From Bacteroidota bacterium (lineage in GTDB: Bacteria > Bacteroidota > Bacteroidia > Flavobacteriales_F > PHOS-HE28), in assembly GCA_018267065.1 (NCBI GenBank), contig JAFDZG010000233.1:1-41788 (forward strand): a stretch of DNA of 41,788 bases, given 5' to 3'. This document shows positions 34,409 to 41,788 of the stretch, in pieces. Under the pieces are notes generated by a model. That model was not told the DNA's origin, ran no database searches, and saw only the letters and a program-made list of their open reading frames with translations. How positions within the stretch are numbered: the stretch's first letter is position 1; the number at the start of each line of letters is the position of its first letter. The position numbers were made by a program, and so were the translations under genes.

Positions 34409-35953
34409 ATGGAACCAGCCACTGCCTCCACCAAAGGCCACCCCAAAGGACTGTACCTGCTCTTCTTCACCGAGATGTGGGAGCGGTTCAGCTACTACGG
34501 CATGCGGGCCATCTTCATCCTGTTCATGACCAAGGCACTGCTGATGGACAGTGCACGGGCCTCCAACGTTTACGGCAGCTTTACGGGGCTGGTGTACCTC
34601 ACCCCCTTGCTGGGCGGCTACATCAGCGACCGGTTCTGGGGCAATAGAAGGAGCATTTTGGTGGGGGGCATCCTAATGGCCCTCGGCCAATTCATGCTCT
34701 TCTTCAGCGCAAGCTTCGTCACCGAAGGAATGCAGAGCACCTCCGCGATCAGCACCATGTGGGCCGGCCTCACATTGCTGATCATCGGCAACGGCTTCTT
34801 CAAGCCCAACATCAGCACCATGGTGGGCCAGCTCTACCCGGCAAACGACCGCCGCATCGACGGGGCCTTCACCATCTTTTACATGGGCATCAACCTCGGC
34901 GCCTTGTTCTCCCCGTTGATCTGCGGCGGCCTTGGCGATACCGGCGACATCTTCGATTTCAAATGGGGCTTCCTCGCGGCCGGCATCGGCATGGTAATGG
35001 GCACATTGACCTTTGAACTGCTCAAGGGCAAATACTTGGTGGACGCCCAAGGTGGCGCCATCGGCATGCCCAAGCAGAAGATGGACGGCAAGACCATCAT
35101 CTCCATCCTGGGAAGTGTAGCATTGATCTACGTTCTGATGAACTTCAGGACCTGGTTCAATTCAGAGCTGGACCTCATCGGTTACCTGATCTACGGTGCC
35201 ATGATCGCCATGCCCATCATCATCTTCAGCGACAAGAGCCTGGTGAAGGATGAAAAGCAACGGATCAGTGTGATCTTCATCCTGGCCTTCTTCGTGATCT
35301 TCTTCTGGTCCTGCTTCGAGCAGGCCGGAGCCTCCCTCACTCTCTTCGCCGACCAACAAACGGAGCGGCACATCGGCGGCTGGGAAATGCCCGCCTCCTA
35401 TTTCCAAAGCGTCAACCCCATCTTCATCATTCTCCTGGCACCGCTGTTCAGCATGCTGTGGGGGTGGCTGGGCAAACGCGGCTGGGAACCTTCCTCCCCG
35501 TTGAAAATGGCCATGGGCCTTGCCTTGTTGGCCATAGGCTACGTAGTGATCGCCTTTGGCGTGCACGGCGTGGCACCTTCGGCCAAGATCAGCATGTGGT
35601 GGTTGATCACCCTGTACGGCCTGCACACCATGGGCGAGCTCTGCCTTTCGCCCATCGGACTGAGCATGGTGAGCAAGCTTGCCCCCTTGCGCCTCTCCTC
35701 CCTGTTGATGGGAACGTGGTTCCTGGCCAATGCGGCTGCAAACAAATTTGCGGGCACGCTCAGCGCCTTGATCCCTCCCGGCGCGGGCGAGGCTGCCGCG
35801 GAACCTGCCAAGGCCTTCCCCACCTTCATGGGCTTCACCATCGATAACCTCTTCCATTTCTTCCTGGTGTTCATCGCCTTGAGCGGCGGTGCCGCCGTGC
35901 TCCTGGTGGCCATCCACAAATGGCTGCAGAAACGGATGCATGGCGTGAATTAG
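34409..35953 (+). CDS. POT family proton-coupled di/tripeptide transporter (first of three)
   Basis: 514 residues from the ATG at 34409; the open frame upstream only reads through the octamer repeat. The POT signature FFTEMWERFSYYGMRA (about 20-35) contains E-x-x-E-R, the proton-coupling motif of TM1. GNGFFKPNISTMVGQLY (about 125-145) is the second PTR2 signature. About fourteen membrane helices are expected, with F-E-Q-A-G-A-S-L near 315 and GELCLSPIGLSMVSKL near 410, both family motifs. It imports di- and tripeptides with protons across the inner membrane. It follows a secreted dipeptidyl peptidase, which probably supplies its substrate. Confidence 0.93.
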   Translation: MEPATASTKGHPKGLYLLFFTEMWERFSYYGMRAIFILFMTKALLMDSARASNVYGSFTGLVYLTPLLGGYISDRFWGNRRSILVGGILMALGQFMLFFSASFVTEGMQSTSAISTMWAGLTLLIIGNGFFKPNISTMVGQLYPANDRRIDGAFTIFYMGINLGALFSPLICGGLGDTGDIFDFKWGFLAAGIGMVMGTLTFELLKGKYLVDAQGGAIGMPKQKMDGKTIISILGSVALIYVLMNFRTWFNSELDLIGYLIYGAMIAMPIIIFSDKSLVKDEKQRISVIFILAFFVIFFWSCFEQAGASLTLFADQQTERHIGGWEMPASYFQSVNPIFIILLAPLFSMLWGWLGKRGWEPSSPLKMAMGLALLAIGYVVIAFGVHGVAPSAKISMWWLITLYGLHTMGELCLSPIGLSMVSKLAPLRLSSLLMGTWFLANAAANKFAGTLSALIPPGAGEAAAEPAKAFPTFMGFTIDNLFHFFLVFIALSGGAAVLLVAIHKWLQKRMHGVN

Positions 35954-36048
35954 AGCCTGGACAGGGGAAAGTTGGGAGTGGATAATAAACAGAAGCAGGG
36001 AAATTGAAGGCAACCCGTTGAACAGGATACATCAAAGCCCCGGTGACC

Positions 36049-37644
36049 ATGACAAACACTGCCACGGCCAAGCACCCCAAGGGCCTCTACGTCCTGTTTT
36101 TCACCGAGATGTGGGAACGCTTCGGCTACTACCTCATGCTCGGCATCTTCAGCCTGTACATGCTGGACGGCTGGGACAATGGCGGCATGGGCTTCAGCGC
36201 GCTGAAGAAAAGCGACATCTACGGCACCTACCTCGGCTTGGTGTACCTCACCCCATTCCTGGGCGGCCTGCTTGCCGACCGCGTGCTGGGCTTCCGCAAG
36301 AGCATCCTCATGGGCGGGCTGCTGATGGCTGCGGGCTACCTCACGTTGGCCGTGCATGATGTCACCGCATTTTATGCGGGCCTGTTGCTCATTATTCTCG
36401 GCAACGGCCTGTTCAAGCCGAACATCAGCACCCTGGTGGGCAACCTGTACAACGATGACAAGTACCGCGACAACAAGGATGCCGGATTCAACATCTTCTA
36501 CATGGGCATCAACATCGGCGCCTTCGTTTGCAACTTCGTGGCGGCCTACATGCAGATCAACTACGGCTGGGGCCATGCCTTTGCAGCGGCGGGCGTGGGC
36601 ATGCTGATCGGCGTGGTGATCTTTGCAAGCGGGAGTTCCTGGGTAAAGCACGCCGACGTGATCAAGCCGCTGCAGCCTGGCGACATACCCACCGGAAAAA
36701 TCCTGCTGAGCACGCTGGTGCCCATGTTCATCTTCGGTGTGCTGGGCTACCTGATCCCGGGCAACCTGCTGGGCACGGACACCAACGACGCCTTCATCTT
36801 CGGCTGCATCCCCGTGGTGGCCTTTTTCATCTACCTCTACATGAAGGCCAATGCCGAGGACAAGCGGCCCATCGGGGCCCTGCTCGCGGTGTTCGGCTGC
36901 TTGGTGATCTTTTGGGCCGTGTTCCACCAGAACGGTGACGCGCTCACGGTTTGGGCCAAGAACCACACCGACCGGGAAATGCCCGCCAGCATCTCCAAAC
37001 TTGCCGACAAGCTGAACATGGCCGAGACCGTGACCAACAGCGGCATGGGCACGGACGCCACCAGCGCGCAATACTTTGCCACGCTGCCTGCGGCGCAGAT
37101 ACCCCCTGAAGGGCAAAGCCTGAAACTGTATTCCACGCAGCTCTACCAGAGCATCAACCCGTTCTGGGTTGTGCTGCTCACGCCGATCGTGGTGGGCTTC
37201 TGGGGCTGGATGCGCACCAGGAGGAAAGAACCCGCCACCCCCACCAAGATCGCCATCGGCTTAGTGATCACCGCGCTTTCCGCATTGGTGATGGTGGGTG
37301 CGGTGATGGCCACGAACAACCTGGAGACCAAGGCCAGCAGCTGGTGGCTGATCGCCAGCTACGGCGTGATCACCGTGGGTGAGCTGTGCCTGAGCCCCAT
37401 GGGGCTTTCGTTGGTGAGCAAGCTGAGCCCGCCGCGCATCACGGCATTGATGATGGGCGGCTTCTTCCTGAGCACCTCCGTGGGCAACAAGCTCAGCGGC
37501 ATGCTCAGCGGCCTGTGGGAAACCTTCGGCAACAAATCCTGGTTCTTCCTGATGAACTTTGCATTGGCCTTGGCCGCTGCATTGATGCTGTTTTTCCTGT
37601 TGCGGTGGCTGAAGGCGGTGATGCGGGAGAAGAACATCCACTGA
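36049..37644 (+). CDS. POT family peptide transporter (second of three)
   Basis: 531 residues from the ATG at 36049; an in-frame GTG at 36043 is possible. The signatures are intact: FFTEMWERFGYYLM (about 14-27), GNGLFKPNISTLVGNLY, and GELCLSPMGLSLVSKLSPP. The usual F-E-Q-x-G block in the C-terminal half is replaced by FHQNGDALTVW, with His in place of the Glu, which often distinguishes paralogues with different substrate or proton coupling. A long polar loop (about 300-365, with TDREMPASISKLADKLN and GTDATSAQYF) separates two helices and is absent in the first and third copies. It probably lies in the periplasm. Its sequence divergence suggests specialisation rather than recent duplication. 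Confidence 0.92.
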   Translation: MTNTATAKHPKGLYVLFFTEMWERFGYYLMLGIFSLYMLDGWDNGGMGFSALKKSDIYGTYLGLVYLTPFLGGLLADRVLGFRKSILMGGLLMAAGYLTLAVHDVTAFYAGLLLIILGNGLFKPNISTLVGNLYNDDKYRDNKDAGFNIFYMGINIGAFVCNFVAAYMQINYGWGHAFAAAGVGMLIGVVIFASGSSWVKHADVIKPLQPGDIPTGKILLSTLVPMFIFGVLGYLIPGNLLGTDTNDAFIFGCIPVVAFFIYLYMKANAEDKRPIGALLAVFGCLVIFWAVFHQNGDALTVWAKNHTDREMPASISKLADKLNMAETVTNSGMGTDATSAQYFATLPAAQIPPEGQSLKLYSTQLYQSINPFWVVLLTPIVVGFWGWMRTRRKEPATPTKIAIGLVITALSALVMVGAVMATNNLETKASSWWLIASYGVITVGELCLSPMGLSLVSKLSPPRITALMMGGFFLSTSVGNKLSGMLSGLWETFGNKSWFFLMNFALALAAALMLFFLLRWLKAVMREKNIH

Positions 37645-37778
37645 ACGGGAATTTCCCGGAGGTTGGGTGCCAATGGTTAGACTTGCCCACCCGAATTCCA
37701 ACGCGGCATCGGCAGAATTCGGACTTACTTGCAAAACCCAAGTGCACCAAGCCTTTGGGCGGTAAACCTTCCAAAACC

Positions 37779-39257
37779 ATGGAAACACGGGCAGAGATCC
37801 AATCCTTTACCGGGAAATATCCGCGGCAGCTCTGGCATTTGGCCGGGAGTGAAATGTGGGAGCGTTTCTGCTTCTACGGCATGCGCGGCATGCTCACCGT
37901 GTTCATGGTCACCCAACTGAAGCTGGGCGACAAAGAAGCCAACCTCCAATACGGGGCTATCCAAGCCTTCGTGTACGCCTTCACCTTCATTGGCGGGGTG
38001 TTCGCCGACAAGATCCTGGGGTTCCGGAAGTCCTTGTTCTGGGGCGCCATCCTGATGATCGCCGGCGGCTTGGTGATCGCCATGTCCCCGGCCAAGCTGT
38101 TCTACATCGGCACGTGCTTCTTCATCATTGGCACCGGCTTCTTCAAGCCCAACATCAGCACCATGGTGGGGCAGTTGTACGCCGACGGTGACCCGCGCCG
38201 CGACGCGGGCTTCAGCCTGTTCTACTCGGCCATCAACCTGGGCGCCCTCTTCGGCGGCATCCTGATGATCTGGGTGGGCAAGTACCACAGCTGGCCGCTG
38301 GCGTTCGGCTTGGTGAGCATAGTGATGACGATCAGCTTGATCAACTTCATTTTCACGCAGCGGCACCTGGGGCCCATCGGCATATCACCGCTTCACCCGG
38401 ACATTCCGAACAAGAAGCGCCGCATGTACGAGGTGGCCGTGTACATCGGCTCCCTCATCGCCGTGCCGTTCATCCTGAAAATGGTGACCAACACGGACTA
38501 CACCGACCTGTTCATGTACATCATCGGCCCGACCACCCTGGTGTACCTGGCCTGGGAGATGCGCAAATTCAACACGGCAGAGAACAAGCGCCTGCTGGCG
38601 GCGATGGTGTTCATCCTCTTTTCCATCGTGTTCTGGGCCTTCTTTGAGCAGGCGGGCGGCTCCCTGAGCATCTTCGCCTTGAACAACCTGAAACACACGC
38701 TGCTGGGCTTCATCCCCATGGACCCCAACATTGTGAACAACAGCTCCAACTCCGTCTTCGTGATCATTTTCGCGCCCTTGGTAGGCTTGCTGTGGCTGTG
38801 GTTGGCCAAGCGGAAAATGGAGCCCAACTCCGTGGTCAAGTTCGGCATCGGCTTCTTGCTGCTGGCCGGCGCCTTCTTTGCCTTCTACGCCACCGTATTC
38901 TTCGCCGACGCGGACGGTATCACTTCCCTGGACATCTTCACCCTGGGCTACTTCATCATCACCTTCGGTGAGCTGAGCCTCTCCCCCATAGGTCTCTCAC
39001 TGATGACCAAGCTTTCGCCGCAGCCCATACAAGGCTTGATGATGGGCATGTGGTTCCTGGCCAGTGCCTACGGCCAATACGTGGCCGGGCTGCTTGGCGC
39101 GGGCATGAGCACCGCCGACCCCAATGCCTCCAACTACGACAAGTTGATCTCCTACACCAACGGCTACCAACAACTGGCGATCTATGCGTTGATCGCCGGG
39201 GTGGTGCTCATTGCCATTTCACCACTTGTCCGCAAGCTGATGAAGGGCGTTCATTGA
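37779..39257 (+). CDS. POT family peptide transporter (third of three)
   Basis: 492 residues from the ATG at 37779; a longer open frame would start inside the preceding gene. Motifs: AGSEMWERFCFYGMRGML (about 24-41), FFKPNISTMVGQLY, FFEQAGGSLSIF and GELSLSPIGLSLMTKLSP. The membrane helices continue to the end, closing with QQLAIYALIAGVVLIAI. It is closer to the first copy than to the second in the FKPNISTMVGQLY region and in the F-E-Q-A-G block. The 134-base gap before it allows an independent promoter, but I see no strong consensus there. Together the three POT genes and the S9 peptidase form a dipeptide-scavenging locus. Confidence 0.92.
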   Translation: METRAEIQSFTGKYPRQLWHLAGSEMWERFCFYGMRGMLTVFMVTQLKLGDKEANLQYGAIQAFVYAFTFIGGVFADKILGFRKSLFWGAILMIAGGLVIAMSPAKLFYIGTCFFIIGTGFFKPNISTMVGQLYADGDPRRDAGFSLFYSAINLGALFGGILMIWVGKYHSWPLAFGLVSIVMTISLINFIFTQRHLGPIGISPLHPDIPNKKRRMYEVAVYIGSLIAVPFILKMVTNTDYTDLFMYIIGPTTLVYLAWEMRKFNTAENKRLLAAMVFILFSIVFWAFFEQAGGSLSIFALNNLKHTLLGFIPMDPNIVNNSSNSVFVIIFAPLVGLLWLWLAKRKMEPNSVVKFGIGFLLLAGAFFAFYATVFFADADGITSLDIFTLGYFIITFGELSLSPIGLSLMTKLSPQPIQGLMMGMWFLASAYGQYVAGLLGAGMSTADPNASNYDKLISYTNGYQQLAIYALIAGVVLIAISPLVRKLMKGVH

Positions 39258-39309
39258 TCCCTTGTGAAACGGCACGATATTCGCGTACCCCCGCATACAA
39301 CCCATTTCC

Positions 39310-39861
39310 ATGCGCACCCTGCTTTTTGCACTCTGCCTGGCACCGATTGCCCTTTTCGCACAAGACCACAGCGACGCATTGGTGAAATGGACCGACGTGG
39401 CAACTGCCCAGAAAGCCGCCAAGAAGGACGGCAAACCGCTGATCATTGACGTACATACCAGCTGGTGCGGCCCGTGCCGCATGCTGGACAAGAACACCTT
39501 CCACGACCCGCAAACGGCCGCGTACATCAACAGTGCGTTCCATCCCGTGAATTTCGACGCCGAAGGCCCGGACACCGTGGTCTTCAACGGGCGCACCTTC
39601 ACCAACCCGAACTACAAGCCGGAATTGAAGGGCATGCGCAACGGCACGCACGAGCTCACCATGGCCATTGCCCCGGTGAACGGGCGCGTGGCCTATCCCA
39701 CCATCGTGTACATCGACAGCGAGGGACAGGTGCTTACGCCGGTGCAGGGCTACATGACCCCGGAGCAGATCGAGCCCATCCTGCACTACTTCGGCGACGG
39801 CGCCTACAAGAAGCAGGAGTTCGCGGATTTCCAAAAAAGCTTCGTGAGCAAGCGCAAGTAA
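39310..39861 (+). CDS. Secreted thioredoxin-fold protein
   Basis: 183 residues with signal peptide 1-18 (MRTLLFALCLAPIALFAQ). The thioredoxin-like domain contains PLIIDVHTSWCGPCRMLDK, with the redox pair C-G-P-C near residues 54-57, and the cis-proline loop R-V-A-Y-P-T-I-V-Y-I-D near 137. The insertion between them (about 75-125) is typical of thioredoxin_7/DUF255-like Bacteroidota proteins. Its location is the periplasm. It probably reduces or isomerises disulfides of exported proteins; many neighbours are cysteine-rich secreted proteins. No DsbD partner is visible in the window. Its stop codon merges with the following inverted-repeat element. Confidence 0.9.
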   Translation: MRTLLFALCLAPIALFAQDHSDALVKWTDVATAQKAAKKDGKPLIIDVHTSWCGPCRMLDKNTFHDPQTAAYINSAFHPVNFDAEGPDTVVFNGRTFTNPNYKPELKGMRNGTHELTMAIAPVNGRVAYPTIVYIDSEGQVLTPVQGYMTPEQIEPILHYFGDGAYKKQEFADFQKSFVSKRK

Positions 39862-39991
39862 TACCAATTTGACATTCAGATCAGTCCAAAGGACAATCTG
39901 AATGTCTACAGTGGTATATGCCGTGTGTACAAACAAATGGTCGGATAAGGCGAAGCCGAGATCGGACCATATTGTTTGTCACAACGGTATA
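39862..39991. repeat. Double-hairpin, MITE-like palindromic element
   Basis: First hairpin 39862-39916: 26-base arms with a perfect 11-bp core GACATTCAGAT/ATCTGAATGTC and loop AAA. Second hairpin 39915-39991: arms of about 31 bases sharing ACAAACAA, ATGGTC and CCGT blocks, with an inner GGC-GAA-GCC mini-hairpin. The outer edges TACC and GGTA are also inverse copies. The element fills the gap between two convergent genes, so it may be a mobile repeat used as a terminator. Confidence 0.65.
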
Positions 39992-40006
39992 ACTGTCAGG
40001 GCTTGG

Positions 40007-41302
40007 TCAGCGCACCAATTTCCACGTGCGTGGGCCTATGGGCGATTCCGCGCGCACCAACAACAAGCCGCTTCCGAGTTCATCCGGCACACGGAGGTCG
40101 AGCGTTCCGGTACCGTCCGCGCCCGCGAGCAGCAGCAAGCGCCCGTCCATGGCGTACAAGGAAACATCCGAAGCAAGCTTCAATCCGGCAACCCTCAGCA
40201 TGCCGGTGGCGGCATTCCACCGGAACACCGGTCCGTTCTGTTCCTCTTCCGTGACAGCCATGGTTCCACACGGTGGAGCCTCGCCCGGCACCGCAGAAAA
40301 TGCACCCGTAGTGGCGCTCCAATTCTCCCATGCCCCACCCTGCCCGGTCTGGTGGTCATTCAGGTCGAACCAATTGGCGCCGGCCGGGGTTCCCGGCACC
40401 TTGTAGGCTTTCACGGCCATGCCCTGCCTGTTCCAGGTGAGGGGGCTTCCCGCTTGGCAAATTTCCGGCCCCACCGGTGAAACACAGTTGGCGCGCAGGA
40501 AGTAGGCATATTCCTCATAATCCGGCCATTCGCCATACACGTGCGCAATGCCTTGCGGATCAACGCACACGGCCACGTACTCATTGCACGCAATGCCATA
40601 CGCTGTACTGTCCCCGTTCTGCACCATGCGCGCCAGAAAGGTGAAATGCCTGCCGCGCCGGTCCGGGTTGTCATAATGCGTATCGGTGATGGCTCCCGCC
40701 ATGTACGGCACATTCAGGAAGGGCGTGCAGTCCACGGCCACATCCGCATCCATGGGATTGGTCAGCGCTTCGGAAGCGGAAATGCTCCCGTACTGCGCAC
40801 TGAAATAACACCCGCCCAGAATGGCCATGCCCGCGCTGGTGCCGCCGATGGCGATGTGGCGGTCGGCGATGGCGGCGTTCACAAGGTCCATCACGGGCGT
40901 GTTCCGCCAATAACTCACGTAGTTCCATTGGTCGCCGCCGGCAAACCAAATGGCCTCCGCCCGTTGGATGCGTTGGGCCACATACGGCTCATTTGCGGCA
41001 GTGCCATTGTTGAACACGATGGTCTCCACGGAATTCACCCCGCCCAGGTCGGTGTACATGTAATCGTTGTAGCCGTCCGATCCGGAAGCGCGCAACACCA
41101 GCACATCGCCGCCGTTGGCGCGGTCCAGGAACCACTGCATAGCGGGATCGAACTCACTGGCCCCGCCCATCATGCAAACCCCGCCCAGTGGGGTTGTCAG
41201 CGCATCAGCCGTGTCGCCGGTGAAATAGCTCGTGTAGTTCTGGGCAACCGCTGAAGATGCACGGAACAACAGGGCCGAACAGCAAAAGAGCATGACCTTC
41301 AT
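40007..41302 (-). CDS. Secreted cyanophycinase-like S51 family protein with probable T9SS tail
   Basis: 431 residues. A signal peptide is visible at 1-21 (FCCSALLFRASSAVAQ). The catalytic-type core (about 35-250) has GGVCMMGGASEFDPAMQWFLDRA, DVLVLRASGSDGYNDY, IWFAGGDQWNYV and the nucleophile loop GGTSAGMAILG near 155, where Ser is the S51 nucleophile. D-T-H-Y-D-N-P-D-R-R-G-R near 210 matches the conserved cyanophycinase His/Arg block. The last 75 residues (VSLYAMDGRLLL, LLVRAESPIGPRTWKLV) look like a T9SS type A sorting tail. Cyanophycinases hydrolyse the Arg-Asp polymer; true substrate here could be another isoaspartyl peptide. It is divergent from the deiodinase-like gene, with a 31-base gap. 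Confidence 0.85.
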   Translation of the reverse strand: MKVMLFCCSALLFRASSAVAQNYTSYFTGDTADALTTPLGGVCMMGGASEFDPAMQWFLDRANGGDVLVLRASGSDGYNDYMYTDLGGVNSVETIVFNNGTAANEPYVAQRIQRAEAIWFAGGDQWNYVSYWRNTPVMDLVNAAIADRHIAIGGTSAGMAILGGCYFSAQYGSISASEALTNPMDADVAVDCTPFLNVPYMAGAITDTHYDNPDRRGRHFTFLARMVQNGDSTAYGIACNEYVAVCVDPQGIAHVYGEWPDYEEYAYFLRANCVSPVGPEICQAGSPLTWNRQGMAVKAYKVPGTPAGANWFDLNDHQTGQGGAWENWSATTGAFSAVPGEAPPCGTMAVTEEEQNGPVFRWNAATGMLRVAGLKLASDVSLYAMDGRLLLLAGADGTGTLDLRVPDELGSGLLLVRAESPIGPRTWKLVR

Positions 41303-41321
41303 GGCCCGAATATCGGCGATC

Positions 41322-41329
41322 TACTTTTG
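41322..41329 (+). promoter_or_regulatory. Candidate -7 element directly before a start codon
   Basis: TACTTTTG is a full match to TAnnTTTG. It ends 4 bases before the ATG at 41334, so the transcript should begin at or near that ATG and lack a leader. Confidence 0.55.
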
Positions 41330-41333
41330 CCCT

Positions 41334-41788
41334 ATGCGCATGCTCCTTCCGTTCCTGCTTCTTTTCACCCTGCAAGCCACTGCCCAAGTGCAGGACTGGA
41401 ACCCTGAGCCTTACCCGGAAAAGGGCGGCATCCGCTTCCATGACGACCTGGACTTCTTCCTGAACGGCTATACCAAGGACGAGATCAAGGCGATGCGGCG
41501 CGAGGTGAACATCTGGCGGATGAACTTCGACAAGATGATCCGCGCCACCATCGCGGACATCCAGGCCTACAGCGAGGGCGGGAACATGGTACCCACCACG
41601 CATGATTTCACCCTGCCGGAAGCGCGCACCGGAAAGCCATACCACTTGGCCGCCCACAAGGGCAAGCTGCGCGCGTTCATGTTCGGCAGCATGAGCAATC
41701 CCCCTGCCCGCGCCCAGTTGCCGTTCTGGGATGTGCTGCTGGCGAAGTACGACACCTCCAAGGTTGAGCTGTTCGTGATCTACGGCAA
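41334..41788 (+). CDS. Secreted deiodinase-like thioredoxin-fold protein (3' truncated)
   Basis: 151 codons are visible before the window ends. The start is ATG 41334 (or 41340), followed by a signal peptide (MLLPFLLLFTLQATAQ). After a charged helical segment (about 45-80), the sequence T-H-D-F-T-L-P-E-A-R-T-G begins a redoxin-type strand. GKLRAFMFGSMSNPP (about 111-124) then resembles the iodothyronine-deiodinase block N-F-G-S-C-T-(U/C)-P-P. The selenocysteine/cysteine position is Asn122 here, and the preceding Cys is Met120, so the usual redox residue is missing. The fold call is by pattern only. Other thioredoxin-like families are possible, and the rest of the protein is needed to judge. 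Confidence 0.6.
   Translation, partial: MRMLLPFLLLFTLQATAQVQDWNPEPYPEKGGIRFHDDLDFFLNGYTKDEIKAMRREVNIWRMNFDKMIRATIADIQAYSEGGNMVPTTHDFTLPEARTGKPYHLAAHKGKLRAFMFGSMSNPPARAQLPFWDVLLAKYDTSKVELFVIYG

Noticed and set aside
35950-37116. Minus-strand open frame of 388 codons opposite the second POT gene
   Set aside because: Same reasoning: the codon phase mirrors the transporter, and no motif or signal is seen.

Overview
The window is high in G+C and reads as a chromosome segment of a Bacteroidota bacterium, most likely an uncultivated high-GC member of the Flavobacteriales. The phylum rests on several visible features. Two giant secreted proteins end in the CHU_C sorting domain of the type IX secretion system (T9SS). 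There are DUF4412-type periplasmic proteins and a stand-alone MnmD. Candidate promoters follow the Bacteroidota -7 consensus TAnnTTTG, and Shine-Dalgarno sequences are mostly absent. The order-level placement is inference. I see no rRNA, tRNA, CRISPR array, prophage or classical insertion sequence.

Layout. 1-4218: envelope proteins, namely a 5'-truncated protein with three DUF4412-like units, two overlapping outer-membrane barrel genes, and a single-unit DUF4412 protein. 4331-4774: a J-domain/KTSC protein. 4934-8590: a 1218-residue T9SS cargo adhesin, closed by a strong hairpin, then a tiny basic protein gene on the minus strand and a DUF4173 membrane protein. 10466-11728: an AAA_14/DUF4143 ATPase gene enclosed by perfect 18-bp inverted repeats, each of which is half of a hairpin. 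This is the most unusual object in the window. 11762-13453: ettA, a ribosome-bound ABC-F factor. 13584-15101: a GT39-like membrane glycosyltransferase, divergent from murQ (cell-wall sugar recycling) and its partner gene. 16611-21257 (minus strand): a GT-B glycosyltransferase, a Nudix hydrolase translationally coupled to mnmD, and a TPR/PD40/OmpA envelope protein. 21375-25129: M42 aminopeptidase, small membrane protein, GNAT acetyltransferase and a second GT39-like transferase, probably one transcription unit. 25256-27991: a second T9SS cargo carrying a CotH kinase-like domain. 28116-32042: a MORN-variant lipoprotein, a GlcD-like FAD oxidase and a Gly/Ala/Thr-rich repeat surface protein.

32094-39257 is a coherent peptide-feeding block. 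A secreted dipeptidyl-peptidase IV-type enzyme is followed by three consecutive proton-coupled oligopeptide (POT) transporters. A 7 x 8-bp tandem repeat lies between the peptidase and the first transporter. The end of the window holds a secreted thioredoxin, a 130-bp double-hairpin element, a secreted cyanophycinase-like S51 protein with a probable C-terminal sorting tail, and the start of a deiodinase-like thioredoxin-fold protein that runs off the window.

The main candidates for something undescribed are the inverted-repeat-bounded ATPase/PD-(D/E)XK unit, the double-hairpin MITE-like element, the multi-unit DUF4412 protein, the 43-residue basic protein with its own promoter and terminator, and promoter elements placed so close to start codons that the transcripts should be leaderless.
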